A stretch of 64,000 nt of DNA from Nostoc sp. FACHB-892 (GTDB taxonomy: Bacteria; Cyanobacteriota; Cyanobacteriia; Cyanobacteriales; Nostocaceae). The position numbers were made by a program, and so were the translations under genes. The stretch is taken from contig NZ_JACJTR010000028.1 in assembly GCF_014698795.1 (NCBI RefSeq), positions 1 through 64,000 of the forward strand, given 5' to 3'. Of this stretch, positions 9,793 to 18,224 are shown piece by piece; the first letter of the stretch is position 1; every line of letters begins with the position of its first letter. The notes beneath the pieces are model-generated. The model did not search any database. It had not been told where the DNA came from and saw nothing but the letters and a program-made list of their open reading frames with translations.

Positions 9793-9867
9793 CTATCCCT
9801 CTCCGAGTCGGAGAGGGATAGGCTTGAACTTTAATTCAAGGCAGGTAGAGGTTCGTTAAACTCACGT
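9793..9867 (-). repeat. Dispersed palindromic element, partial copy
   Basis: Begins with a perfect palindrome, arms CTATCCCTCTCCGA and TCGGAGAGGGATAG around one base. On the minus strand it continues as ACGTGAGTTTAACGAACCTC and TTGAATTAAAGTTCAAG, which match the elements at 4405 and 12829. It lies 8 bp past the ileS stop and could end ileS transcription. The remainder of the gap 9481-9792 is AT-rich with no gene seen. Confidence 0.6.
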
Positions 9868-9874
9868 ATATTTA

Positions 9875-12751
9875 CTAAAACTCTCCGGCTAAAGCTGCAA
9901 CACACCGTTCGCAAATTAAGGGATGTTCTGCTGATTCTCCCACACGAGTAGAATAATTCCAACAGCGATCGCATTTTTCCCCGTCTGCTTTGACTACCCC
10001 AATTCCCCAGTCTTCCGTCTGCGCTGTATATTCTAATCCTTGCAACCCTTGAGCAGAATCTAATAATTCCACTTGGGAAGTCAGCAATAGATATCGCAGT
10101 TCGTCAATACCGTTACCCTTAACAGGGTTAAAGGCTTTGATAGCATCGCCTAACTGTTTGTGAGGTATATGAATCAAAGCTTTGGCTTCCAAGGAAGAAC
10201 CAATCATTTTTTCAATCCTGGCTTGTTCTAACACCTTATTAACGTCGGTGCGGAGTTGTCGCAGCGCTTCCCAAAATTCTGCTAATTCAGGATTACGCCA
10301 TTTTTCCTCAACCTGCACCCAACCAGCCTCAAACACCGATTTGTAAGGTGTTTTGTAGGGGAGATATTGCCAGATATCTTCGGCGGTGTGGCATAACACT
10401 GGTGCGATCGCTCGTGCTAAATTATCTAAAGCTATCTTCAGCACTGTTTGACAACTGCGACGACGGAAAGCATCCTTTGCACTGATGTATAACCTATCTT
10501 TGGCCACATCTAAATAAAAGTTGGATAAATCCACCACGCAGAAATTCTGCACAGTTTGGAAAAAGCGGAAGAATTGGAAACTCTCAAAAGCTTCGGTTAC
10601 TTCCTCAAACACTTCGCTGATGCGGTGTAGCATATAACGGTCAAGTTCTGGCAATTCCTCGAAGGGAACTGTATCTTTTTCCGGGTCAAAATCATCCAAG
10701 CTACCGAGCAAGAACCGCGCCGTATTGCGAATTTTGCCTCTAACATCATTCATTTGCTTGATGATGTTTTTACCAATGCGGACATCGCCGGAGTAATCTA
10801 CCGATGATACCCACAATCTCAAGACATCTGCGCCATAAGCCGGTTCTACTTTTTGATTTTTACCACCTTCAATGATTGTATTCGGGTCAATCACATTTCC
10901 TTCTGACTTACTCATCTTTCGGCCTTGTTCGTCTAAAGCGAAGCCGTGAGTTAGCACAGTTTTGTAAGGTGGAATATCATTCACAGCTACACTGGTGAGC
11001 AAGCTTGATTGAAACCAACCGCGATGTTGGTCGGAACCTTCCAAATATATATCAGCAGGGTAGTGTAACTCTGGACGCTGTTGGACTACAGATGCCCAAG
11101 ATGAGCCAGAATCAAACCATACATCCATTGTGTCTGTACCTCTGCGGTAAGACCGTCCATTATTACGATAGGATTCTGGTAATAATTCTTCAACGGGTAA
11201 TTCCCACCAAGCATCAGAACCTTTTTCAGCGATAATTGCTTGAGCGTGGTTGATAACTTCCTCGTTTAGCAGTGGTTCTCCCGTAGCTTCGTCGTAGAAA
11301 ACGGGAATGGGTACACCCCAACTGCGCTGACGAGAGATGCACCAATCGGAACGTTCCGCCACCATTGGCGTGATGCGATTTTCACCTTGGGCTGGAATCC
11401 ATTTTACCGTGGCGATCGCCTTTAGTGCTTCTTCTCTAAATCCTTCCACAGAAGCAAACCATTGTTCAGTGGCGCGGAAAATCGTTGGTTTCTTCGTCCG
11501 CCAATCATAAGGATATTTATGGGGATATGGTTCTTCTTTCAACAAAGAACCAGCCGCAGCCAGTGCATCAATTACCGCTTGATTCCCATCACCCAGCACA
11601 TTCAACCCCGCAAATTCTCCCGCCTCTTGGGTAAAATTGCCATTGTCATCCACTGGTGCAAGGATAGGTAAACCGTAACGCTGACCAACAATGTAGTCTT
11701 CTTGACCATGACCGGGTGCAGTATGTACTAATCCAGTACCCGACTCAGTTGTGATGTAATCACCGCCCACAACAATCGGGCTTTCGCGGTCAAATAAAGG
11801 ATGACGGTAAGTAGTATGTTCTAAGTCATTCCCCTTAAAGGTGGCTTTGACAGTTAACTCAACTCCCAAGGTTGAAGATAAACGTTCGACTAAATCAGCA
11901 GCAACAATGAGATATTTGAAATTACTTTGCGCCTCTGAGTGGGGAACTTCCACTACTGCATAGTTCAAATCTGCATTTACCGCCACCGCCAAATTCCCCG
12001 GAATTGTCCAAGGTGTAGTTGTCCAGATAGCCACACCCAAATCAGGCTGATATTCAGCCAACAGTGGTTTTACAGCTTCCGCCAAACTTGTGATTGCAAA
12101 AGCTGCATAGATACTGCGGGAAACGTGACCTTCAGGATATTCCAACTCAGCTTCAGCCAAAGCAGTTTTAGAACTTGGACTCCAGTGAACCGGCTTCAAA
12201 CCGCGATAGATGTAGCCTTTTAAGAACATCTGACCAAACACGCCAATTTGAGCCGCTTCATAAGTCGGCTTTAGAGTTAGATAAGGGTTATCCCAATCAC
12301 CCCAAATACCGTAACGTTTAAAATTTTGGCGCTGATTATCTACCGTAGCTAGGGCAAATTCTTCCGCTTTCTGCCGCAGTTGTAAAGATGTTAAGTTTTG
12401 CCGTTCTGCTGACTTCATGTTCTGCAAAACTTTCAACTCAATTGGCAAACCGTGACAATCCCAGCCAGGAACGTAGCGAACTTTACGCCCTTTTAAGATT
12501 TGGTAGCGATTAATAATATCTTTGAGAATTTTATTTAAGGCATGACCAATATGGAGTGAGCCATTAGCGTAGGGAGGCCCATCGTGCAGTATAAATAATT
12601 CGCCGGGGTTATTTTCAAATAGGCGATCGTAAATTTTATTTTCTTCCCAAAATTTTTGGATTTCAGGCTCACGCTTGATAGCGTTTGCCCGCATATCAAA
12701 GTTAGTCTTGGGTAGGTTTACAGTATCTTTGTAACTTCCTGATTCGGTCAC
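9875..12751 (-). CDS. ileS: Isoleucyl-tRNA synthetase
   Basis: Class I aminoacyl-tRNA synthetase charging tRNA-Ile. It shows the GSLHIGHALN (HIGH) motif near the N-terminus, GRKMSKSEGN before the C-terminal third, the CP1 editing domain between them (WTTTPWTIPGNLAV), and a C-terminal zinc site with CDRCWNYS and CERC. Length is about 958 residues, normal for the family. The open frame extends to a TTG at 12814, but the conserved N-terminus TESGSYKDTVNLPKTNF begins at the GTG at 12751, so I place the start there. A single-copy housekeeping gene, intact. Confidence 0.95.
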   Translation of the reverse strand: MTESGSYKDTVNLPKTNFDMRANAIKREPEIQKFWEENKIYDRLFENNPGELFILHDGPPYANGSLHIGHALNKILKDIINRYQILKGRKVRYVPGWDCHGLPIELKVLQNMKSAERQNLTSLQLRQKAEEFALATVDNQRQNFKRYGIWGDWDNPYLTLKPTYEAAQIGVFGQMFLKGYIYRGLKPVHWSPSSKTALAEAELEYPEGHVSRSIYAAFAITSLAEAVKPLLAEYQPDLGVAIWTTTPWTIPGNLAVAVNADLNYAVVEVPHSEAQSNFKYLIVAADLVERLSSTLGVELTVKATFKGNDLEHTTYRHPLFDRESPIVVGGDYITTESGTGLVHTAPGHGQEDYIVGQRYGLPILAPVDDNGNFTQEAGEFAGLNVLGDGNQAVIDALAAAGSLLKEEPYPHKYPYDWRTKKPTIFRATEQWFASVEGFREEALKAIATVKWIPAQGENRITPMVAERSDWCISRQRSWGVPIPVFYDEATGEPLLNEEVINHAQAIIAEKGSDAWWELPVEELLPESYRNNGRSYRRGTDTMDVWFDSGSSWASVVQQRPELHYPADIYLEGSDQHRGWFQSSLLTSVAVNDIPPYKTVLTHGFALDEQGRKMSKSEGNVIDPNTIIEGGKNQKVEPAYGADVLRLWVSSVDYSGDVRIGKNIIKQMNDVRGKIRNTARFLLGSLDDFDPEKDTVPFEELPELDRYMLHRISEVFEEVTEAFESFQFFRFFQTVQNFCVVDLSNFYLDVAKDRLYISAKDAFRRRSCQTVLKIALDNLARAIAPVLCHTAEDIWQYLPYKTPYKSVFEAGWVQVEEKWRNPELAEFWEALRQLRTDVNKVLEQARIEKMIGSSLEAKALIHIPHKQLGDAIKAFNPVKGNGIDELRYLLLTSQVELLDSAQGLQGLEYTAQTEDWGIGVVKADGEKCDRCWNYSTRVGESAEHPLICERCVAALAGEF

Positions 12752-12828
12752 AGTCTCATGCCTAAAATTAGGTGTACAGGTTTTATCAATTATAGAAGAT
12801 GACCTGATAACCAAAATTCCCTATTTGA

Positions 12829-12890
12829 ACGTGAGTTTGATAAACCTCTCCTACTTTGAATTTTAGTTCAAGTCTCTCCCTTTTTGACCG
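12829..12890 (+). repeat. Dispersed palindromic element, partial copy
   Basis: Starts ACGTGAGTTTGATAAACC and continues TTTGAATTTTAGTTCAAG then CTCTCCC, matching the minus strand of 9793-9867 and the left arm of 4405-4548. It directly abuts the MITE-like element that follows, as if one element had inserted next to or into another. Confidence 0.55.
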
Positions 12891-12892
12891 GG

Positions 12893-13043
12893 CTACGGTG
12901 TACACACAAGTCGAATTACCCCCTTAATCCCCCTTAAAAAGAGGGGGAAAAAAGAAATCTAGTTCCCTCCCCTTATAAAGGGGAGGGTTAGGGTGGGGTA
13001 ATTCAAGGACTGGTAGTAATTCGACTTGTGCGTACACCCCTAG
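12893..13043. mobile_element. MITE-like element with long terminal inverted repeats
   Basis: About 150 bp with terminal inverted repeats of roughly 24-27 bp. The left end GGTGTACACACAAGTCGAAT pairs with the right end ATTCGACTTGTGCGTACACC with about two mismatches. The interior also folds, with a CCCTTAATCCCCCTTAAAAA/GAGGGGG stretch and CCCTCCCCTTATAAAGGGGA. It encodes no protein. Size and structure fit a miniature inverted-repeat element moved by a transposase elsewhere. It sits between ileS and the cyclic-nucleotide-binding gene. Confidence 0.65.
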
Positions 13044-13211
13044 CTTTAACAGGCGAGAGGGACTTCTTAGAAGTTTCTAGGCAATTAGGAGACTAATCAG
13101 AAATTTTGCGGAGATTGAGAGTTAATCAACAGAAAGTAGTATACTTTTGTGGGTTCGCGTAAAGCTATCTAAAAGTTTCGTCTAAAAACCAAGAATTTTG
13201 GGGTTGCTCTA

Positions 13212-13580
13212 ATGCTAAGTCCTGTAGTAACAGTCAGTATCTTTCAAAAACAACCCGATCCTAAAGAATTTTCAGCAGGCGAAGTCATCTTTGAAGAAGG
13301 ACAGCCTGGTGAACACATGTACGGGATTCTGGAAGGAACAGTGGATATATTAGTCAATGGCAAGATTGTAGAAACCATTGATACGGGCGAAGTTTTTGGT
13401 GTTGGAGTACTTGTAGGAGTAAAAAATAGAACTTACACAGCTATCGCCAAGGTGGATACCAAACTGGGTTTCCTTGATGAAAAAAAGTTTCTCTTTGCCG
13501 TTCAGGAAACTCCCATGTTTGCCTTGAAGGTGATGAAAAGTTACTCAGAGCGTTTGAGTCGCGTGCAGCGTATGGTGTGA
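13212..13580 (+). CDS. Stand-alone cyclic-nucleotide-binding (CRP-fold) protein
   Basis: 122 residues forming a single CNB beta-barrel: FSAGEVIFEEGQPGEHMYGI, then GTVDILVNGK, then the phosphate-cassette region FGVGVLVGVKNRTYTA, then a C-terminal helix. No DNA-binding HTH or catalytic domain follows, so it is a single-domain regulator. In the cassette the Glu that contacts the ribose in cAMP receptors (FGE) is Val, while the Arg (NRTYTA) is kept, so cAMP binding is doubtful. Such small CNB proteins are common in cyanobacteria and of unknown partner. Confidence 0.82.
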   Translation: MLSPVVTVSIFQKQPDPKEFSAGEVIFEEGQPGEHMYGILEGTVDILVNGKIVETIDTGEVFGVGVLVGVKNRTYTAIAKVDTKLGFLDEKKFLFAVQETPMFALKVMKSYSERLSRVQRMV

Positions 13581-13679
13581 AGGAGGCAGGGGATGTATGG
13601 CTAGTATTGCAAGTGAGCCTCCTGCCTTCAGCATAGCTGCTTTTGTGGTGAAAGATGCAATATTATACCGGAGCTAGCA

Positions 13680-14045
13680 ATGGTACGTAAACGATTGATT
13701 ATTGAGATGGGGATGGGAATAGACCAGCATGGACAAGAACCTACAGTAGCAGCAGCTAGGGCAGTAAGGAATGCGATCGCTCACAATGCTTTACCTGGTG
13801 TTTGGGAAGTCGCAGGTTTAAGTCACCCCAATGAAATGATTATAGAGGTTCAGGTAGCAGTTCCATACCCAGAGCAAGTTAGAGAAGCAGAAGTACTAGC
13901 TGTATTACCATTTGGTAGAAAAACCCTCACCGTAGAATCTGGAGGAATGATAGTTCAAGGGCGGGCAATTCCCGAACTCAATGATAAAAATGATGAAATG
14001 TTGATTGCGATCGCTGCTGTTACAGTTCTGATCGAAGATGAGTAG
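13680..14045 (+). CDS. Lin0512 family protein
   Basis: 121 residues matching the small conserved Lin0512 family: MVRKRLIIEMGMGIDQHGQ at the start, then alternating strands and helices ending VLIEDE. GGAG precedes the ATG at good spacing. The family has no established reaction; its trimer-like tautomerase-sized fold suggests a small enzyme or assembly factor, but that is inference. It follows the CNB gene by 100 bp in the same direction, so co-transcription is possible. Confidence 0.8.
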   Translation: MVRKRLIIEMGMGIDQHGQEPTVAAARAVRNAIAHNALPGVWEVAGLSHPNEMIIEVQVAVPYPEQVREAEVLAVLPFGRKTLTVESGGMIVQGRAIPELNDKNDEMLIAIAAVTVLIEDE

Positions 14046-14269
14046 CTGAGGTAATTCCTGTATAAACAAATCACTAAATTGAAAGTTATAGAGTAAATCG
14101 CGCGATCATTGAAAATTAACTGACATACAGCAATTTTCCAGTAGGACTCCATTTGTGCAGGCGCGATTTTTAATCGTTAAGTATATTTGCCGATTACTTT
14201 ATCAAAAAGCCTCATTGCTTTATAAAAATACCTGTTTAATTTATCAAAATACTTAAATTGCTTTCTCAA

Positions 14270-14590
14270 AATGTGGTTTTACTTACTCAAACCCCAGTTT
14301 GCTTTCTCATTTTGGTGTTTTCCGCAAGCAAAAGCAGCTTTTACTTATTCAAACCCCAGTTTGCTTTCTCATTTTGGTGTTTTCCGCAAGCAAAATGAAC
14401 TTTGACTTACTCAAAAGCTGTGTTTGCTTTCTCAAACCCCAGTTTGCTTTCTCATTTCAGTATTTTCCGCAAGCAAAAGCAGCTTTTACTTATTCAAACC
14501 CCAGTTTGCTTTCTCATTTTGGTTTTTTTCGTAAGCAAAATGAACTTTGACTTACTCAAACCCCAGTTTGCTTTCTTATTGTTAAATTTT
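14270..14590. repeat. 62-bp tandem repeat array
   Basis: Five to six imperfect copies of a unit containing CAAACCCCAGTTTGCTTTCT, then CATTTTGGTGTTTTCCGCAA and GCAAAATGAACTTTGACTTA. The CAAACCCCAG (or variant) landmarks fall at 14288, 14350, 14412, 14433, 14495 and 14557, with spacings of 62, 62, 21, 62 and 62. AAACCCCAGTTT is itself a short imperfect palindrome. The period is not a multiple of three and no good gene lies here; reading frames through it are by-products. The array fills the 630-bp gap between Lin0512 and the Rieske gene. Confidence 0.85.
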
Positions 14591-14677
14591 TGAAGTTTCA
14601 CCCTAGAAATGTTCTATCTCTAAGACTAAAAATTTGCTAATCCAAAGGTCTAAAATTATAGAAACCTGGAAAAAACT

Positions 14678-16033
14678 ATGTCATTAGAAACAGAGACACT
14701 ACAGGCAACACCACCAACTTCTACCTTTGAGACACTTGAGGAGAAGCAAAAATTTAACTGGAGACAATCTTGGTATGCTGTCTGTTTTCTCCAAGACCTG
14801 CCTACAAATCGTCCTCATAGCTTTTCGTTATACGATGAACCCTTCGTTTTGTTTAAAGACCAAAATGGACAGCTTATCTGTTTAACAGATCGTTGTCCCC
14901 ACCGTGCAGCTAGGCTTTCTGATGGACAAATTATTGACGGTAAAATAGAATGCTCATACCACGGTTGGCAGTTTGGCAATAATGGTCAATGTCTGCACAT
15001 TCCCCAGTTACCAACCAATGCTAAAATTCCGGTAAATGCTTGTGTATCATCCTTTAAGGTCTTGGAACTTAAAGGTATCATTTGGATGTGGCCAGGAGAA
15101 GCCGAAACGGCTATTGATGAGCTAATTCCATCTCTACCAGATTGGGACAAGCCGGAATGCTTCAACTTAGATTATATACGTGACCTACCTTACGACCAAA
15201 GCTATTTTATTGAAAACATTATTGACCCAGCTCATGTTCCAATCAGCCATGATGGCATCATGGGAAGTCGAAAAGATGCCCAAGCGCTGGAACTAGAAGT
15301 CATTGAGAGCAATATTCAGGGAATTAAGGGAAGGTGGAGGCGAACACGCACACCCAATACGCCTTGGATTTCATTAGACTTCATTGCTCCTAATTTGATT
15401 CTCTACAAATTTGGTAATGAACAGCAAGGTAAGTTTGGAGGCACAGCCTTATATTCAATTCCGCTAGGTAAGAATAGATGTCGGATTCTCATCAGAAATT
15501 ATAGTAACTCGTTTCCCAAAAAAATCAAGCTGATGCCTCCTTGGTTAGATCACATCTTGATACGAAACAAAATCTTAGAAGGTGATTTGCAATTAGTAGT
15601 TGAACAAAAGGCACAAATTGAGCGTTTGGGACAAAATCTCAAAGAAGTGTATTTACCACTCAAAACATCTGATACTTTGGTCGTTGAGTATCGTAAGTGG
15701 CTAGATAAATTTGGGTCATCCTTGCCGTTTTATCAAGGTTATTCCACCTCAAAAAACGTCGGTAGTAGCGAGTCTGATCAAAAGTTGATCACGTTAGACC
15801 GATTCTCGCAACATACGCTTATTTGTAGTTCCTGCAATCGAGCTTATCAAGTTACAAATACGGTCAAACAAAGCTGTATAGGGGTAGCGATCACTCTAGC
15901 TGCTGTAGCGATACTTGCAGATGATTTTAAAATTAAAATTGCAGCAATATCGCTTTCTGTAACAGCAATTGTCATGTCCGCTATGGCTCAAACAGTCAAA
16001 ACTCACTTTGAGCGTTCCTACACTCGTCACTAA
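14678..16033 (+). CDS. Rieske non-heme iron oxygenase, PaO/TIC55-like
   Basis: 451 residues. The Rieske [2Fe-2S] site is CPHR (C73, H75) and CSYHGW (C92, H95). The mononuclear iron site is IIDPAHVPISHDG (D183, H186, H191). Then comes a C-terminal domain with the CSSC pair and hydrophobic segments near 395-440 that would anchor it in a membrane. This layout matches the pheophorbide a oxygenase / chlorophyllide a oxygenase / TIC55 group acting on tetrapyrroles or other ring substrates. The exact substrate cannot be told. The gene has its own upstream region, made of the 62-bp array, and no partner ferredoxin gene nearby. Confidence 0.85.
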   Translation: MSLETETLQATPPTSTFETLEEKQKFNWRQSWYAVCFLQDLPTNRPHSFSLYDEPFVLFKDQNGQLICLTDRCPHRAARLSDGQIIDGKIECSYHGWQFGNNGQCLHIPQLPTNAKIPVNACVSSFKVLELKGIIWMWPGEAETAIDELIPSLPDWDKPECFNLDYIRDLPYDQSYFIENIIDPAHVPISHDGIMGSRKDAQALELEVIESNIQGIKGRWRRTRTPNTPWISLDFIAPNLILYKFGNEQQGKFGGTALYSIPLGKNRCRILIRNYSNSFPKKIKLMPPWLDHILIRNKILEGDLQLVVEQKAQIERLGQNLKEVYLPLKTSDTLVVEYRKWLDKFGSSLPFYQGYSTSKNVGSSESDQKLITLDRFSQHTLICSSCNRAYQVTNTVKQSCIGVAITLAAVAILADDFKIKIAAISLSVTAIVMSAMAQTVKTHFERSYTRH

Positions 16034-16047
16034 AATCGAGACTTTCA

Positions 16048-16098
16048 TAGTAAGAACTTTAGTCCTTCCTTATTTTCTAAGCACTAAAGTGCTTACTA
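16048..16098. repeat. Inverted repeat after the Rieske gene
   Basis: Arms TAGTAAGAACTTTAGT and ACTAAAGTGCTTACTA, about 16 bp with one mismatch, separated by a T-rich loop. It lies 15 bp past the Rieske stop and could serve as a terminator, though it lacks a following T-run. The ACTTTAGTGCTTAC motif is a familiar dispersed palindrome in cyanobacterial intergenic DNA. A second short palindrome, CTGGTACACTGTACCAG, is at 16129-16145. Confidence 0.55.
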
Positions 16099-16293
16099 CA
16101 AACCATCTTGCACTAGTTTGAAAAAGTACTGGTACACTGTACCAGAAGTTTGTTTACCTTAAACAATTTGCTCAAACTCTTTGTGTGGTTAAGTTATGCT
16201 CAAGTTAGTCGCTCTGCGCTAAAGTAAAAATATTGGGATAAAAATCTCTGGCAGTAAGTTCAAACACCACTAATCTTTACCACTGCGGCGATA

Positions 16294-16632
16294 ATGTCTC
16301 AAGAGCATAACGAATCACTCCAAATTCAGGAGATCACCAAACTAAAACCGAAACACTTTGCTGATTTAGTCAGATCAGCACAATTGATTTTCGACCCCAC
16401 AGCAGGAGTTTCGGGAAGACACATAACAGTTGACTGGGAACAATTCGGAATTCCCCGTGATGTGGCTGACAATCTCAAATCACTTGGTCAGCAGTACCAA
16501 TATGCATCTCCTCACATCCCTGTTGAAGCCATTTGGAGTAAATTAACTCCAGAAACTCGTATCTGGTTTGTTGAAAATAAAGATAGGTTGTGGCAGCTTG
16601 AAGAAGCTTTCCCAGCCCTTGACGAAGATTAA
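16294..16632 (+). CDS. Conserved hypothetical protein, 112 residues
   Basis: Small, acidic, soluble protein (LKPKHFADLVRSAQLIFDPT near the N-terminus, ending PALDED) with no motif I can tie to a function. Codon use and HIP1-free composition resemble neighbours, and the frame is free of stops with a plausible ATG. It stands alone between an inverted repeat and a perfect palindrome. Likely a lineage-specific cyanobacterial family. Confidence 0.6.
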   Translation: MSQEHNESLQIQEITKLKPKHFADLVRSAQLIFDPTAGVSGRHITVDWEQFGIPRDVADNLKSLGQQYQYASPHIPVEAIWSKLTPETRIWFVENKDRLWQLEEAFPALDED

Positions 16633-16666
16633 ACGGCTGAATCATTCAAAGGAAATAAATTATTTG

Positions 16667-16694
16667 TAGGGGCACAATGATCATTGTGCCCCTA
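16667..16694. repeat. GTAGGGGC-armed palindrome, copy 2
   Basis: Perfect 28-base palindrome, TAGGGGCACAATGA followed by its exact complement. It starts 34 bp after the preceding gene and may form a terminator-like hairpin. It has the same outer arms as 4303-4331 and 43450-43483 but a different core. Confidence 0.7.
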
Positions 16695-16710
16695 TCCTCG
16701 TACCGCAAGG

Positions 16711-16740
16711 CAGAAGTCAAAAGTCAAAAGTCAAAAGTAT
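16711..16740. repeat. Heptamer tandem repeat (GTCAAAA)
   Basis: About four copies of AGTCAAA in a row ahead of the AbrB-type membrane gene, of the cyanobacterial heptamer class. Confidence 0.7.
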
Positions 16741-16840
16741 TATAGGATAAGCTCTTTAAAGATTTTCAATGGTTGCTCTATTTACGCCGCAGTGTACTAG
16801 CTTGAGTACATAAGTTAAATTAATAAAAAAGCTTGTATAG

Positions 16841-18025
16841 ATGAATCAAAGCCTAAGTGTTGCTTCCAGCCTGGAAGAACACACTCATGAAAATCCTGTT
16901 GTTACCAAACAACAGCTATTTGCGAAGCAATTAATTGTCCTTCTTTTGGAAATGCTTCTAGCATTACCTCTGGGTTTACTTCTGGCAAAGTTCCAAATTG
17001 GTAGGATTGCCTGGATATTTGGCGGGATTGCTGCTGGTACAGTGGTTCTTCAAGGGTGTCGAATTTTTTATCAATATTCCCCCCAACCTAACCGCACTGC
17101 TAGAAAAGTGGGAATGGCACTTGTAGGCTTAACTGTAGGCGCTTCAAATACTCACGGTAATCTAGGTAATATTGCTTCTGGTATTCCCATATTTATTTTT
17201 CTTACCTTGTTTCTGCTGCTAAGTGGAAGCTGTATTGGTTATATTTACTCACGCCTTAGCAAAATAAACCTATTAACAGCAATGCTAGCTACAGTTCCTG
17301 GTGGTGTAGGAATTATGGCAGCGATCGCCGCCGATTACAATAAAAATGTGAGTTTGGTTGCCCTAGTTCAGGCGATTCGCGTCACCTCTGTAGTTGTTCT
17401 AATTCCCTTCATCGCTAGGACATCAGCTGGTAATTACTATCCGCAAACACTTCCAATCAACGCTGCTTGGCTCAATTTCGATCCATCTCAACTAGAATTA
17501 CTCTTGTTAGTACTGCTAATCACTGGATTAGTAGTTTATCCAGCTATATTACTTAAAATTCCGGCTGGCGATTTCTTTGGTGCATTGTTGATTGGTATCG
17601 GGTTCAATCCTTTGCTACATTGGCTACCTTTTGTAGGTGATATTAGCTTTAGTCCGCCGCCAATAATTAACTTATTGGGTCAAATGCTTCTGGGAATTAC
17701 TATTGGTGAGTATTGGGGAGACAAACCCAACTTTAGAAAGCGGACTATCGTCTATGCCTTAATGTCTGTGGGCATGACCCTAATAGCGGGAGCGATCGCT
17801 GCTATACTTGCCATGCAATTAACTTCTTGGGACTGGTTAACCTGTCTGCTAGTTACAGCACCAGGAGGATCAGCAGAAATGATCTTGGTTTCTCTAACAT
17901 TGAATCATAACGTTGAAATTGTCACAACTGGTCATTTAGTGCGACTAATTGCAATTAATAGTTCTCTACCTCTTTGGGTGTTTTTGTTTCGCCGTCTGGA
18001 TGAGCAATTTTCCAAACCAGTTTAA
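16841..18025 (+). CDS. AbrB-family (PF05145) polytopic membrane protein
   Basis: 394 residues, about ten hydrophobic helices arranged as an internal duplication. Each half carries a Pro-Gly-Gly turn (ATVPGGVGIMAAIAADY and VTAPGGSAEMILVSLTLNH). This is the family labelled AbrB or putative ammonia monooxygenase in annotations; neither name reflects a proven function, and it is unrelated to the SpoVT-AbrB DNA-binding fold. The duplicated PGG motifs suggest a transporter. A 35-residue cytoplasmic N-terminus precedes the first helix. No operon partner. Confidence 0.8.
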   Translation: MNQSLSVASSLEEHTHENPVVTKQQLFAKQLIVLLLEMLLALPLGLLLAKFQIGRIAWIFGGIAAGTVVLQGCRIFYQYSPQPNRTARKVGMALVGLTVGASNTHGNLGNIASGIPIFIFLTLFLLLSGSCIGYIYSRLSKINLLTAMLATVPGGVGIMAAIAADYNKNVSLVALVQAIRVTSVVVLIPFIARTSAGNYYPQTLPINAAWLNFDPSQLELLLLVLLITGLVVYPAILLKIPAGDFFGALLIGIGFNPLLHWLPFVGDISFSPPPIINLLGQMLLGITIGEYWGDKPNFRKRTIVYALMSVGMTLIAGAIAAILAMQLTSWDWLTCLLVTAPGGSAEMILVSLTLNHNVEIVTTGHLVRLIAINSSLPLWVFLFRRLDEQFSKPV

Positions 18026-18050
18026 TTATTTAAAGGGATTGGCGATTGGG

Positions 18051-18160
18051 AAGGCAGGGGAGGCAGGGGAAGCAGGGGAGGCAGGGGAAGCAGGGGAGGC
18101 AGGGGAAGAAGAACTATTTATCGATCAATGACCAATGACCAATGACTAATGACCAATGAC
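18051..18160. repeat. GGGGAGGCA tandem run followed by heptamer (TGACCAA) repeats
   Basis: 18051-18110 is an alternating series of GGGGAGGCA and GGGGAAGCA units (9-base period). 18127-18160 is a run of CCAATGA heptamers. Because the period is a multiple of three, the first run encodes a false Gly-Glu-Ala repeat in one frame. It lies just after the AbrB-type gene. Confidence 0.75.
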
Positions 18161-18224
18161 AAAGATGCAACTTGAATGCTGATTAGCTTATTCTTTTGTT
18201 ATCCAAATACTAAGGATGCTTTAG

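Noticed and set aside
14299..14593. Two overlapping plus-strand reading frames across the 62-bp array, giving Phe/Leu-rich proteins
   Set aside because: They arise from repeat sequence with a 62-base period, not a multiple of three; no ribosome site and no family features.
16841..18025. AbrB-type DNA-binding regulator
   Set aside because: The protein is a multi-helix membrane protein; the name comes from annotation usage, and no SpoVT-AbrB swapped-hairpin fold is present.
17949..18131. Reading frame encoding a Gly-Glu-Ala repeat protein
   Set aside because: It overlaps the end of the AbrB-type gene in another frame and the repeat comes from the 9-base GGGGAGGCA run.
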